Source: Candidatus Collierbacteria bacterium
Lineage (GTDB): Bacteria; Patescibacteriota; Microgenomatia; UBA1400; MFAQ01
Length of the DNA stretch: 8,218 bases
Assembly: GCA_023245265.1 (NCBI GenBank)
Contig: JAHFKQ010000032.1
Coordinates: 1 to 8,218, forward strand
Direction: 5' to 3'
This document shows positions 1-6,290 of the stretch, one piece after another; the stretch's first letter is position 1, and the number at the start of each line of letters is the position of its first letter. The notes under the pieces were generated by a model. It had not been told where the DNA came from. It made no database searches and saw nothing but the letters and a program-made list of their open reading frames with translations. Position numbers and translations under genes: made by a program.

Positions 1-671
1 ATATTGCCAACGAGGCGGCCACTTCGGACTGGGTTCTCCAGTTGGATGCCGACGAAAGAATTACTCCCGAGATGAAGAAAGAAATTCTCGGTTTACTGGA
101 GGGTCAGTATTTTGGTTACGACCGTTGGCTTTCCCCCTTAAAGCAGTCGTTAAATAGAGTGATAAAACTCTTTCCGGAACCTATGAAGCTGACCAAGCCG
201 GCCAGTGCTTATTGGCTGCCTCGCCGTAATTTTTTCCTTGGCCGGTATTTGCGAAATGCGGGCCAATATCCTGATCCGGTCATCCGGCTTTTTCAACGGG
301 GTAAGGCTCATCTTCCCGCCAAAGATGTTCACGAACAGATGGTCGTCGACGGTCCGACCGGTTGGCTTCGATCGGATCTTGATCACTACGCCACGCCGGA
401 TTTTTCCCGCTATCTACTGCGAGAAAATCGCTACTCCAGTCTACATGCCCAGCAATTAAAAGATCTAGGCCTCAAAATAAATTTTGTGAATACTCTAAAC
501 TATCTTTTTTTCAAGCCCCTCAGGACTTTCTTGAGTTTATATATCCGTCACCGGGGTTTTTTGGATGGTTTCCCCGGCTTTGTCTTTTCGCTATATTCCG
601 GCCTCCATCACGCTTTCTCTTACATGAAGCTTTGGGAGTTATCTAAAAGTAAAGACTATGGTGCCAATTAA
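1..671 (+). CDS. Family 2 glycosyltransferase, WaaE/SpsA-like (5'-truncated)
   Basis: The reading frame is open from the left edge (first full codon at nt 3), so the gene starts outside the window. A TTG at 42 could serve as a start but lies inside the motif and is not the true one. The 222 visible residues begin in the catalytic core: N-E-A-A-x-x-D-W-V-L-Q-L-D-A-D-E-R carries the metal-binding DxD of GT2 enzymes, followed by I-T-P-E-M-K-K-E-I. Further on are W-L-P-R-R-N-F-F-L-G-R, a R-L-F-Q-R-G-K block, V-H-E-Q, a H-Y motif, and a C-terminal G-F-L-D-G-F-P-G-F ... K-L-W-E segment. This order is typical of the LPS-core/WaaE-like GT2 family, which transfers a hexose from a nucleotide sugar onto a lipid-linked or surface glycan at the cytoplasmic face. 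The donor and acceptor are unknown. Its end overlaps the next gene by 14 bp, suggesting one transcript. Family is clear; substrate is not. Confidence 0.9.
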   Translation, partial: IANEAATSDWVLQLDADERITPEMKKEILGLLEGQYFGYDRWLSPLKQSLNRVIKLFPEPMKLTKPASAYWLPRRNFFLGRYLRNAGQYPDPVIRLFQRGKAHLPAKDVHEQMVVDGPTGWLRSDLDHYATPDFSRYLLRENRYSSLHAQQLKDLGLKINFVNTLNYLFFKPLRTFLSLYIRHRGFLDGFPGFVFSLYSGLHHAFSYMKLWELSKSKDYGAN

Positions 672-1674
672 AGTTTCTTTTGCCGGCCGAGGGCACTCCG
701 AGGGTAGGGGAGTGGGCTTTTATCTAGCCGAGCTTTCCCAGGCTCTCACCAAACTTCCGGAAATAAAACTTACCGATACTAAGCCGGATATACTTCATTT
801 TCCTTTTTTTGATCTTTTTTATGCCACTCTTCATCCTCACCCAACTGTCCCGACGGTGGTGACTATTCATGACCTGACTCCTTTGGTCATGTCAGGAAGG
901 TATCCCAAGGGTTTGCTTGGCTCGCTTAATCTTTTCCGTCAATGGTGGTCCCTTCGGAAAGTCTCGGCTATTATTACCGATTCGGAGAACTCCAAAAAAG
1001 ATATCGAAAAGTACTTTAGAATCGCCTCGGAAAAAATCTTCGTTATTCCTTTAGCCGTGGACGATATCTATCGGAAAACACCTACCGCCACCAAGTTAGC
1101 CGAAGTCAAAGTAAAGTATCACCTTCCGGCCAAATTTATTTTGACTGTCGCCGGCGGACCTAATCCAAACAAAAACCTTCCTTCTCTGGCCGAAGTGACC
1201 GACCGTCTTAATTTACCTTTAGTCATTGTCGGAAAAGGTTTACTGCAAGAGATTGTCAAACCGGTCCATCCTGAACTTATCGATCTGGTTCGTTTACAAG
1301 TTTATAACCACATAATCTATCCGGGTTTTGTGCCGAATGAAGATTTAGCCGCGATTTATCATCTGGCCTCTCTCTTCGTCCAACCTTCTTTTTATGAAGG
1401 TTTTGGTTTACCTCTCTTGGAAGCCATGACCGCGGGGTGTCTTATTGTGAGTTCCAAAACATCCAGTTTGCCCGAGATCTACCCGGAGGACACTATAACT
1501 TTTTTGCCAACCAAATTAAAATCGATGGAAAAAGCTATTACCAAAGCCCTTAAACTCTCGCCCCGGGCCATAACCAAACAAATAGAAAAGGCTAAGACGC
1601 GGGCCAAAGACTTCACTTGGTCCAAAACTGCCAAATTGACTCTTGCTGTTTATCAAAAAGTTCTCGGACGATGA
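658..1674 (+). CDS. Family 4 (GT-B) glycosyltransferase
   Basis: A 338-residue GT-B enzyme that should move a sugar from a nucleotide donor onto a growing glycan in the cytoplasm. The N-terminal domain opens with a glycine-rich loop (residues 10-20, G-R-G-H-S-E-G-R-G-V-G) and has T-I-H-D-L-T-P-L at 69-76 and T-D-S-E-N-S-K-K-D at 107-115, both characteristic of GT4 family members. The C-terminal nucleotide-sugar domain has G-P-N-P-N-K-N at 167-173 and the EX7E motif with E247 and E255 in Y-E-G-F-G-L-P-L-L-E. F-T-W-S-K-T-A near the end is also usual. Length is normal for the family. The ATG at 658 lies inside the previous gene (14-bp overlap); GTG at 661 is an alternative start one codon later. 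There is no Shine-Dalgarno sequence, so translational coupling is likely. The stop overlaps the next ATG by 4 bp. The exact sugar is not determinable. Confidence 0.93.
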   Translation: MVPIKVSFAGRGHSEGRGVGFYLAELSQALTKLPEIKLTDTKPDILHFPFFDLFYATLHPHPTVPTVVTIHDLTPLVMSGRYPKGLLGSLNLFRQWWSLRKVSAIITDSENSKKDIEKYFRIASEKIFVIPLAVDDIYRKTPTATKLAEVKVKYHLPAKFILTVAGGPNPNKNLPSLAEVTDRLNLPLVIVGKGLLQEIVKPVHPELIDLVRLQVYNHIIYPGFVPNEDLAAIYHLASLFVQPSFYEGFGLPLLEAMTAGCLIVSSKTSSLPEIYPEDTITFLPTKLKSMEKAITKALKLSPRAITKQIEKAKTRAKDFTWSKTAKLTLAVYQKVLGR

Positions 1675-2804
1675 GTCTCAAAGACATTTTAAAATTAGTC
1701 TTTGGTTGGAGATTAATGACCGTTCTCATTGCTTTGCCGGCCCTTTTTCTTCTCGCTCCCCGCAACCGTTTCACCAATTTAACCCCGACACCTTCCTTTT
1801 CTAATGTTTTTACGATGTGGTCCAACTTCGATGGCGTCCGATACCTCAATTTGGCTGAGTCCGGCTATGGGAGTACCCATCGATTGGAAGCGGACTTTGC
1901 CTTTTTCCCGGGGTATCCTCTGGCTATTAGGTCTCTAAATTTTGTCCGGAATTATCTGACCACCGGCTTACTTATCTCACACCTGGCGCTTATTTTTGGT
2001 CTTTATTTTCTTTTTAAATTAATTAGCTTGGACTTCACCGCCCGACAGGCTCGATCGGTCACATATTTGTTATTGATTTTCCCAACGGCTTTCTTTTATG
2101 GCTCCGTCTACCCCGACTCACTCTTGTTTTTTTTCGCGGTGCTCAGTTTTTACTTCGCCCGCCGAAAATCATTTCTGCTAGCCTCTTTAGTAGCAGCTCT
2201 CGCTTCCGCCACCGGTATCGCCGGACTTTTTCTCTGGCCATGTCTCTTGTATGAATACTGGTTGGCTCAAAAAGGCAATCTAAAAAACTGTCTACGACCG
2301 AGTCTAATTTGGCTCACTCTGCCTCCACTGGGGTTACTCTTTTTTTTGAGATTTCAGATTATCAAGTCCACCACCAGTTTTTTTCCGGCCCTCCTTAATT
2401 CTGCTTTTAATGGTCAGAGTGTTGAGAAATTAATCCTCATTCATCAAGTTTTCTTTCGTTATTCAAAGATGCTTATCTTTACCGATCATCTGGATCCTTT
2501 ATTTTTTACCATCGTTCTGGAACTATTTTGTGCCATTTCCATATTATTCATTCTCATTTTTTCTTTTAAAAAGATTCGTTTTTCCTACTGGCTTTTTACG
2601 CTGTTAACCTTTCTGTTGCCAAGTTTTTCCGGCTCATTTATGGGGGTTCCGCGTTTTGCCTTGAGCATGTTTCCCATCTTTATTTTTCTCGCCATATGGC
2701 TTGAAAAACAACATCCTTATTTTCGTTTTTTATACTACAGTCTCTGTCTCGTCGGTTCGATATACAGTATTGTTCTTTTTACCCGAGGTTATTTTATCGG
2801 CTGA
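1671..2804 (+). CDS. PIG-V-like integral membrane mannosyltransferase (GT-C)
   Basis: A 377-residue multi-pass membrane protein. Residues 50-58 (W-x3-D-G-x2-Y), then A-F-F-P-G-Y-P at 77-83, F-P-T-A-F-F-Y-G-S-V-Y-P-D-S at 137-150 and a late G-V-P-R-F-A-L-S-M-F-P at 325-335 match the bacterial relatives of PIG-V (GPI mannosyltransferase 2). Such GT-C enzymes use polyprenyl-phosphate-linked sugars on the outer side of the membrane; mannose is inferred from the family name only. Hydrophobic segments alternate along the whole length. The start at 1671 is chosen because it makes an ATGA overlap with the upstream stop; the open frame also reaches a TTG at 1617, but that would add 18 residues lying over the previous gene. 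In the usual S-A-T-R-x-x-G stretch the arginine is Gly here (G182). The next-but-one gene resembles a polyprenyl-phosphate sugar synthase, which would supply its donor. Confidence 0.82.
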   Translation: MSLKDILKLVFGWRLMTVLIALPALFLLAPRNRFTNLTPTPSFSNVFTMWSNFDGVRYLNLAESGYGSTHRLEADFAFFPGYPLAIRSLNFVRNYLTTGLLISHLALIFGLYFLFKLISLDFTARQARSVTYLLLIFPTAFFYGSVYPDSLLFFFAVLSFYFARRKSFLLASLVAALASATGIAGLFLWPCLLYEYWLAQKGNLKNCLRPSLIWLTLPPLGLLFFLRFQIIKSTTSFFPALLNSAFNGQSVEKLILIHQVFFRYSKMLIFTDHLDPLFFTIVLELFCAISILFILIFSFKKIRFSYWLFTLLTFLLPSFSGSFMGVPRFALSMFPIFIFLAIWLEKQHPYFRFLYYSLCLVGSIYSIVLFTRGYFIG

Positions 2805-2813
2805 TGTTAAACT
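2805..2813 (+). promoter_or_regulatory. Possible extended -10 before the flippase gene
   Basis: TGTTAAACT reads as TGn followed by a -10-like hexamer TAAACT (2808-2813). It ends 5 nt before the ATG at 2819, so any transcript would be nearly leaderless. No -35 match was seen, the hexamer matches TATAAT at only four of six positions, and the site may simply be sequence between two cotranscribed genes. Confidence 0.3.
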
Positions 2814-2818
2814 AGTTC

Positions 2819-4075
2819 ATGCGTCGGTTTTTCAAGACTTTGTCCACTCCTACTGCCAAAAATACTCTGATTTTTTATGTGGCGAGTTTTACTCAGAACA
2901 TTTTCCGCTATTTTTTTCACCTGGTCCTGCTTAGATTGTTGGCTCCTGCCGAGTATGGAGAATTTTTGTCCTATTTATCTTTGATTTATATACTCAGTAT
3001 CCCCATGGGTACCGTGGCGACTGTGGTCACCAAGTTTGTGGCTGATTTTAAAGCCAAAAACAACCTGGACGCGATTAATCTTTTTTTCTATTATTTACTT
3101 AAGACACTCAGTCCGATCACGGTCACTTTAGGATTCTTTTTACTACTTTTTGCTAATCCTCTGGCGGTTATCTTCAAGGCACATCCGGTAGCCTTTATAG
3201 TTCTTGGGTTTAGCTCGTTTGTCTCACTTTTTCAAACTGTCATTACTTCCTATATCACTGCTTTCCAAAAATTTATTTTCGTTTCGGTGGTAGGTTTTGT
3301 TAGTATTTTCTTGACCATCGGTCTTTCCATTATTTTTATCCGCACCGGGTTTGGTGCTACCGGGGCCGTACTGGGTCAATTGATTGCCAATCTTCTTGGT
3401 ACTTTAATTATTTTTTGGAAGATCAAACCATTTATCTATCCTAAAATAGCCGGGAAACCAGTCCGTTCTTTTTCCTTAGGAGGGTTTACCGGTTTTAGTT
3501 TTTTATACTCTCTGGGAACCCTCTCTTTAATATCCACGGATATCCTGGTTGTCAGAGCTTTTTCCGACGCTCATCTCTCCGGCTTGTATTCGGCCCTTTC
3601 CATTCTTGGCCGGATGATCTTGTTTGGTCTGACACCTCTCATTACTCTTACTTTGCCTATTGCTACTCATCGTCATACGGTCTCCGGTTCAGCTAACTCG
3701 GTTTTTTTCAAGCTGGGAGGGTTGCTACTGACTTTAGGCTTTTTAGGGGCTGGAGTTTTTACTCTATTTCCAACTCTTATCGTTCAAGCTCTTTCCGGTT
3801 CGGCCTATCTCGCCGTCTCACCTTATTTATCGGTATTTGCTTTTTCGATGGTCTTCTTTGCCTTAAGTCAGTTTATTCTTTCATTTCTGATGGCCACCGG
3901 ACATCCGGAAGCCAATTTTCTTCTTTTGGGAGCCACTTTAATTCAACCGTTGGTGGTTTATCTTAATCGGAGTTCTTTTTCAGGTATTATTTGGTCTAAT
4001 TTTGCCATTCATCTGCTGTTGGTTTTTTTGCTCGTCGGATCCTTTTTTCGCCACCAAACTCACCAGGTAAAATAG
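2819..4075 (+). CDS. Wzx-type polysaccharide/oligosaccharide flippase (MATE-like fold)
   Basis: A 418-residue, strongly hydrophobic protein with about twelve predicted membrane segments by eye. Family hallmarks are the N-terminal amphipathic start, L-R-L-L-A-P-A-E-Y-G-E-F at 38-49, the G-A-T-G-A-V-L-G-Q stretch at 179-187, and the mid-protein S-T-D-I-L-V-V-R-A-F ... G-L-Y-S-A-L-S-I-L-G-R at 239-265. This pattern is that of polysaccharide-biosynthesis flippases of the MOP superfamily, which move lipid-linked glycans from the inner to the outer leaflet. The position among glycosyltransferases fits that role. The length is slightly short for 14-helix members, so the last helices may be missing or merged. 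It begins 14 bp after the previous stop without a ribosome binding site; a TAAACT box 5 nt upstream could be a -10 element. Substrate unknown; a MurJ-type lipid II role is less likely from the context. Confidence 0.88.
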   Translation: MRRFFKTLSTPTAKNTLIFYVASFTQNIFRYFFHLVLLRLLAPAEYGEFLSYLSLIYILSIPMGTVATVVTKFVADFKAKNNLDAINLFFYYLLKTLSPITVTLGFFLLLFANPLAVIFKAHPVAFIVLGFSSFVSLFQTVITSYITAFQKFIFVSVVGFVSIFLTIGLSIIFIRTGFGATGAVLGQLIANLLGTLIIFWKIKPFIYPKIAGKPVRSFSLGGFTGFSFLYSLGTLSLISTDILVVRAFSDAHLSGLYSALSILGRMILFGLTPLITLTLPIATHRHTVSGSANSVFFKLGGLLLTLGFLGAGVFTLFPTLIVQALSGSAYLAVSPYLSVFAFSMVFFALSQFILSFLMATGHPEANFLLLGATLIQPLVVYLNRSSFSGIIWSNFAIHLLLVFLLVGSFFRHQTHQVK

Positions 4076-4092
4076 CTTTTTAGCTGTAAAAT
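4067..4092 (+). repeat. Direct repeat GTAAAAT flanking AGCTTTTTAGCT
   Basis: GTAAAAT occurs at 4067-4073, overlapping the flippase stop, and again at 4086-4092 just before the next gene, 19 bp apart. Between them lies AGCTTTTTAGCT-like sequence that could form only a 4-bp stem. It may be two alternative -10 boxes or chance in AT-rich sequence. Confidence 0.35.
4085..4092 (+). promoter_or_regulatory. -10-like box for leaderless start at 4099
   Basis: TGTAAAAT ends with the hexamer TAAAAT (4087-4092), whose last T is 7 nt before the A of the ATG, placing a transcription start at or near the start codon. There is no -35 match and no ribosome binding site in this gap. The same hexamer with the same spacing precedes the gene at 7893. 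An upstream copy of GTAAAAT lies at 4067-4073. Confidence 0.45.
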
Positions 4093-4098
4093 TTGCTC

Positions 4099-4923
4099 AT
4101 GCTTTCCCGGACCAAAAAGAAAAGTTTTAAAACAGGTGTCGTTGACCACCATCTTTTGTCGGTCATTGTCCCCGCCTTTAACTGCCGGACAATTATTAAA
4201 GATCTAAAAGTAATCAAGTTTTATCTCCATTCATTAAATCGACCTTATGAAGTCATCTGCGTGGTAGATGGATTAAAAAACAGTCGTGATCGGACTTATG
4301 ATCTGGCGAAAAGAATGCGGGGGAGGGATATTAAAATCTACTCCTACAAAGAAAATAAAGGCAAGGGGTATGCTGTCCGCTTTGGTATGGCCCGCGCTAG
4401 GGGAGGTATTATCGCTTTTATTGATGCCGGGTCAGACTTAAATGCCAAGGGCATAGGGCTGGCCTTGGAGCATATGAAGTGGTACGACGCCGATATCATT
4501 ATCGGCAGCAAAAGACATCATGCCAGCAAAGTTGTCTACCCTTGGCCTCGGATAATCCTCTCATTTTTGGTTCAAAAGGCGACCAAGTTTGTGTTTGGTC
4601 TAAATGTTTCCGATACCCAGACCGGTCTTAAGGTTTTTAAACGAAATGTTTTGGTTAAAGTTTTACCCAGAATGATTGTCAAACGCTGGGCGTTTGACTT
4701 GGAAATGCTGACCATCGCCAATCGCATTGGCTTTACCCGTATCTATGAATCTCCGGTCGAAATTACGCACAATTTTATGAGTAATGTCGGCTTATCGTCG
4801 ATTCAAAATTACTTTATTGATTATCTGGCCATCATTTATCGAACCTATTTCTTGCATTACTACGACGATGGTCATCAAGATCACTGGGAGGGGGACCCCA
4901 ATCTTAGATTAAGATATAAATGA
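4099..4923 (+). CDS. GT2 glycosyltransferase resembling dolichyl/polyprenyl-phosphate sugar synthases
   Basis: A 274-residue GT-A enzyme. The domain begins at L-S-V-I-V-P-A-F-N (20-28), with V-V-D-G at 55-58, N-K-G-K-G-Y-A-V-R-F-G-M at 86-97, the metal-site region I-D-A-G-S-D at 108-113, G-S-K-R at 136-139, D-T-Q-T-G-L-K-V-F at 172-180, F-D-L-E-M-L at 199-204 and S-P-V-E-I at 218-222. This order matches the ALG5/DPM1 group, which transfers a sugar from a nucleotide donor to a polyprenyl phosphate at the cytoplasmic face. The usual DAD/DGD is D-A-G-S-D here. No C-terminal transmembrane pair is seen, unlike some bacterial homologues. The ATG at 4099 is preferred over a TTG at 4093 because a TAAAAT box ends 7 nt before it. 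It would feed donors to the PIG-V-like enzyme upstream. The stop overlaps the next start by 4 bp (ATGA), or by 1 bp if the next gene begins at 4923. Confidence 0.87.
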   Translation: MLSRTKKKSFKTGVVDHHLLSVIVPAFNCRTIIKDLKVIKFYLHSLNRPYEVICVVDGLKNSRDRTYDLAKRMRGRDIKIYSYKENKGKGYAVRFGMARARGGIIAFIDAGSDLNAKGIGLALEHMKWYDADIIIGSKRHHASKVVYPWPRIILSFLVQKATKFVFGLNVSDTQTGLKVFKRNVLVKVLPRMIVKRWAFDLEMLTIANRIGFTRIYESPVEITHNFMSNVGLSSIQNYFIDYLAIIYRTYFLHYYDDGHQDHWEGDPNLRLRYK

Positions 4924-5918
4924 TGCCATTTCTACCCCTCGTTAGTATCATCATTGTCAATTATAAAAAGAAAAATCCATACTTAAAGGAGTGTTTGGAG
5001 GCCATTCAAAAGCAAACCTATCATCATTTTGAGATTATCCTGGTATCCGATTATCGGGTAAATCTCAAGTATCCCAAGCTGCGTCAAAAATATTTTGGCC
5101 ATTATGTCGGACCGGCTGAGAAGCGCGATATTGGTGCTCGGATGGCCAAAGGAGAAATTCTGGCTTTTATCGACGATGATGCTTTTCCCGATCCAAACTG
5201 GCTCAAAAATCTGGTACCTCATTTTAGAAAGCTCAAAATAGCCGGCGTCGGCGGTCCCGGTGTCACCCCTCCCGGTGTCGGTTGGCAAGAAGCAGCCTCT
5301 GGCTGGGCCTCTGCCTCGCCGATGGGTTCGGGGGCTTACACTTATCGCTTTTTACCGGCCCAAAAAATATATATTGACGATTATCCTTCGATGAACTTAG
5401 CTATCCGAAAATCGGATTTTGTCAAAGTGGGTGGTTACGACTCAAATTTTTGGCCAGGGGAGGATACCAAGATATGTCTCGATCTAACTCACAAATTGCA
5501 GAAAAAAATAATTTACGATCCCAGGGTTTTGGTTTATCACCACCGTCGGCCACTTTGGAAAAGTCATTTGGTTCAGAATGGCAATTTTGGCCTTCATCGA
5601 GGTTTTTTCGCTCATATTCTCCCGGAAACATCTCTTAAACCCATCTATTTCGCTCCTTCCCTTTTAGTCCTGGGCCTCTGCTACCTTCTTTTTTTCACTG
5701 TCTTGGCTCAGCCACCATTCAGTTATCTGCATTTTTTCGGTCGGCTCGGTCTCATCTTATATTTTTTATGCCTGATCTATAACTCTTTTTGGATTATTAA
5801 TAAATCAAAAAACTTATTTCAGGGTTTTATTTCGATCCCGGTTATTTTAATCACTCATCTCTGGTATGGTCTCCGTTTTCTCCAAGGCTTTCTTTTTACC
5901 GACAAACTAACACGGTAA
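4920..5918 (+). CDS. GT2 glycosyltransferase with C-terminal membrane anchor
   Basis: A 332-residue enzyme with a GT-A domain followed by about three membrane helices (roughly 243-263, 271-291, 302-325). The catalytic region shows V-S-I-I-I-V-N-Y at 8-15, F-I-D-D-D-A-F-P-D at 83-91 (metal-binding aspartates D85-D87), N-L-A-I-R at 159-163, G-G-Y-D at 170-173, and P-G-E-D-T-K at 179-184 holding the acidic pair that normally contains the catalytic base. V-Y-H-H-R-R-P-L at 205-212 is the usual His motif after it. Such membrane-anchored GT2 proteins extend surface glycans using nucleotide sugars; the sugar cannot be told. Two adjacent ATG codons (4920, 4923) can start it; the first gives a 4-bp overlap with the preceding gene. 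It closes the glycan cluster: the next gene is 57 bp away and belongs to another functional type. Confidence 0.9.
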   Translation: MMPFLPLVSIIIVNYKKKNPYLKECLEAIQKQTYHHFEIILVSDYRVNLKYPKLRQKYFGHYVGPAEKRDIGARMAKGEILAFIDDDAFPDPNWLKNLVPHFRKLKIAGVGGPGVTPPGVGWQEAASGWASASPMGSGAYTYRFLPAQKIYIDDYPSMNLAIRKSDFVKVGGYDSNFWPGEDTKICLDLTHKLQKKIIYDPRVLVYHHRRPLWKSHLVQNGNFGLHRGFFAHILPETSLKPIYFAPSLLVLGLCYLLFFTVLAQPPFSYLHFFGRLGLILYFLCLIYNSFWIINKSKNLFQGFISIPVILITHLWYGLRFLQGFLFTDKLTR

Positions 5919-5948
5919 TGGTTGTGATCCTATAAACGCGGAGATCTA

Positions 5949-5954
5949 TATAAT
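5949..5954 (+). promoter_or_regulatory. TATAAT -10 element before the ferredoxin gene
   Basis: A perfect TATAAT, itself within TATATAAT, lies 21 nt before the ferredoxin ATG and would give a leader of about 15 nt. A TTGTGA at 5922-5927 could be a -35 but the 21-bp spacer is too long. The box sits in the 57-bp gap that separates the glycan genes from the redox genes, a natural place for a new promoter. Confidence 0.5.
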
Positions 5955-5957
5955 TAC

Positions 5958-5966
5958 TGATAAAAT
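5958..5966 (+). promoter_or_regulatory. Extended -10 TGATAAAAT before the ferredoxin gene
   Basis: This is TGn plus the hexamer TAAAAT (5961-5966), ending 9 nt before the ATG at 5976. It fits the TAAAAT-plus-short-gap pattern seen at 4087 and 7881. It could act with or instead of the TATAAT at 5949. No Shine-Dalgarno sequence lies between it and the start codon. Confidence 0.5.
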
Positions 5967-5975
5967 AATACCCAC

Positions 5976-6242
5976 ATGTCAAAAGTCACGACCACCGACT
6001 CCCTTAGCCAAGCCACTCGTCAAGATGGCTATCAAATTACTGTTGATCTGGACAAATGTATCTCCGCCGGTCCTTGTTCGATTGCCGCTCCCTTAACCTT
6101 TCTCTTAAGGGACTCGGATGGCAAGGCTATTATTTCCGATCCGGACGGGGACCCCTTGGAAAGTGTTTTGGAAGCGGCCCGCAGTTGTCCGATTCTTGCT
6201 ATTATTATCAAAGATAAAACCGGTCATCAAGTCTTTCCGTAA
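5976..6242 (+). CDS. Small single-cluster ferredoxin with three cysteines
   Basis: An 88-residue cytoplasmic electron carrier. The core is V-D-L-D-K-C-I-S-A-G-P-C with C28 and C34, followed by A-P-L-T-F and D-S-D-G-K-A, then A-R-S-C-P with C71, and a closing G-H-Q-V-F-P. These are the parts of the short Fer4 family. The position that normally holds the second cysteine of CxxCxxC is Ala31 and there is no fourth cysteine anywhere, so the protein would carry a [3Fe-4S] cluster or a [4Fe-4S] cluster with a non-cysteine ligand. This C-x5-C ... CP pattern is familiar from actinobacterial 3Fe-4S ferredoxins, and I recall it in CPR ferredoxins too. It is preceded by its own promoter-like boxes and followed 48 bp later by a radical SAM gene, which may be its electron acceptor. 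Confidence 0.9.
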   Translation: MSKVTTTDSLSQATRQDGYQITVDLDKCISAGPCSIAAPLTFLLRDSDGKAIISDPDGDPLESVLEAARSCPILAIIIKDKTGHQVFP

Positions 6243-6247
6243 TCGTC

Positions 6248-6268
6248 ATTCCCGACCTGATCGGGAAT
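6248..6268. repeat. REP/dRS3-like palindrome
   Basis: A perfect 8-bp inverted repeat (ATTCCCGA, 5-nt loop CCTGA, TCGGGAAT) lies 5 nt after the ferredoxin stop, flanked by CGTC on the left and CTAT on the right. The GTCATTCCCG...CGGGAATC form is that of dispersed palindromes such as neisserial dRS3 (ATTCCC-N8-GGGAAT; the gap is nine here) and of REP-type repeats found in many genomes. It can fold in RNA too, but it is not followed by a T-run, so it is not a standard intrinsic terminator. Only one copy is in this window and no REP-associated transposase gene is present. Confidence 0.7.
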
Positions 6269-6290
6269 CTATACAAACAAATTCCATTAC

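Noticed and set aside
150..386. Minus-strand open frame of 78 codons
   Set aside because: It lies wholly inside the well-supported GT2 gene on the + strand and resembles no family I know.
1617..1670. Upstream TTG start adding 18 residues to the PIG-V-like protein
   Set aside because: The extension overlaps the end of the GT4 gene and has no membrane or family character; ATG 1671 gives a standard ATGA overlap.
2127..2134. Run of eight T as slippage or terminator site
   Set aside because: Such T-runs are frequent here because Phe/Leu codons dominate membrane proteins; no hairpin precedes it and the frame continues intact.
1672..4923. Possible UGA recoding, as in some CPR lineages
   Set aside because: TGA terminates three genes exactly at overlaps or short gaps with the next start, and no gene needs read-through.
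5251..5279. Short direct repeat CCCGGTGTC twice in the anchored GT2 gene
   Set aside because: It encodes G-P-G-V and P-P-G-V in a loop of the protein; two short copies in coding sequence are not a repeat element.
5422..5638. Overlapping frames on both strands within the anchored GT2 gene
   Set aside because: They sit over the catalytic E-D and H-H-R-R motifs of the real gene and have no family similarity.
6248..6275. Palindrome as an intrinsic terminator
   Set aside because: The stem is perfect, but the following sequence (CTATACAAAC) has no T-run.
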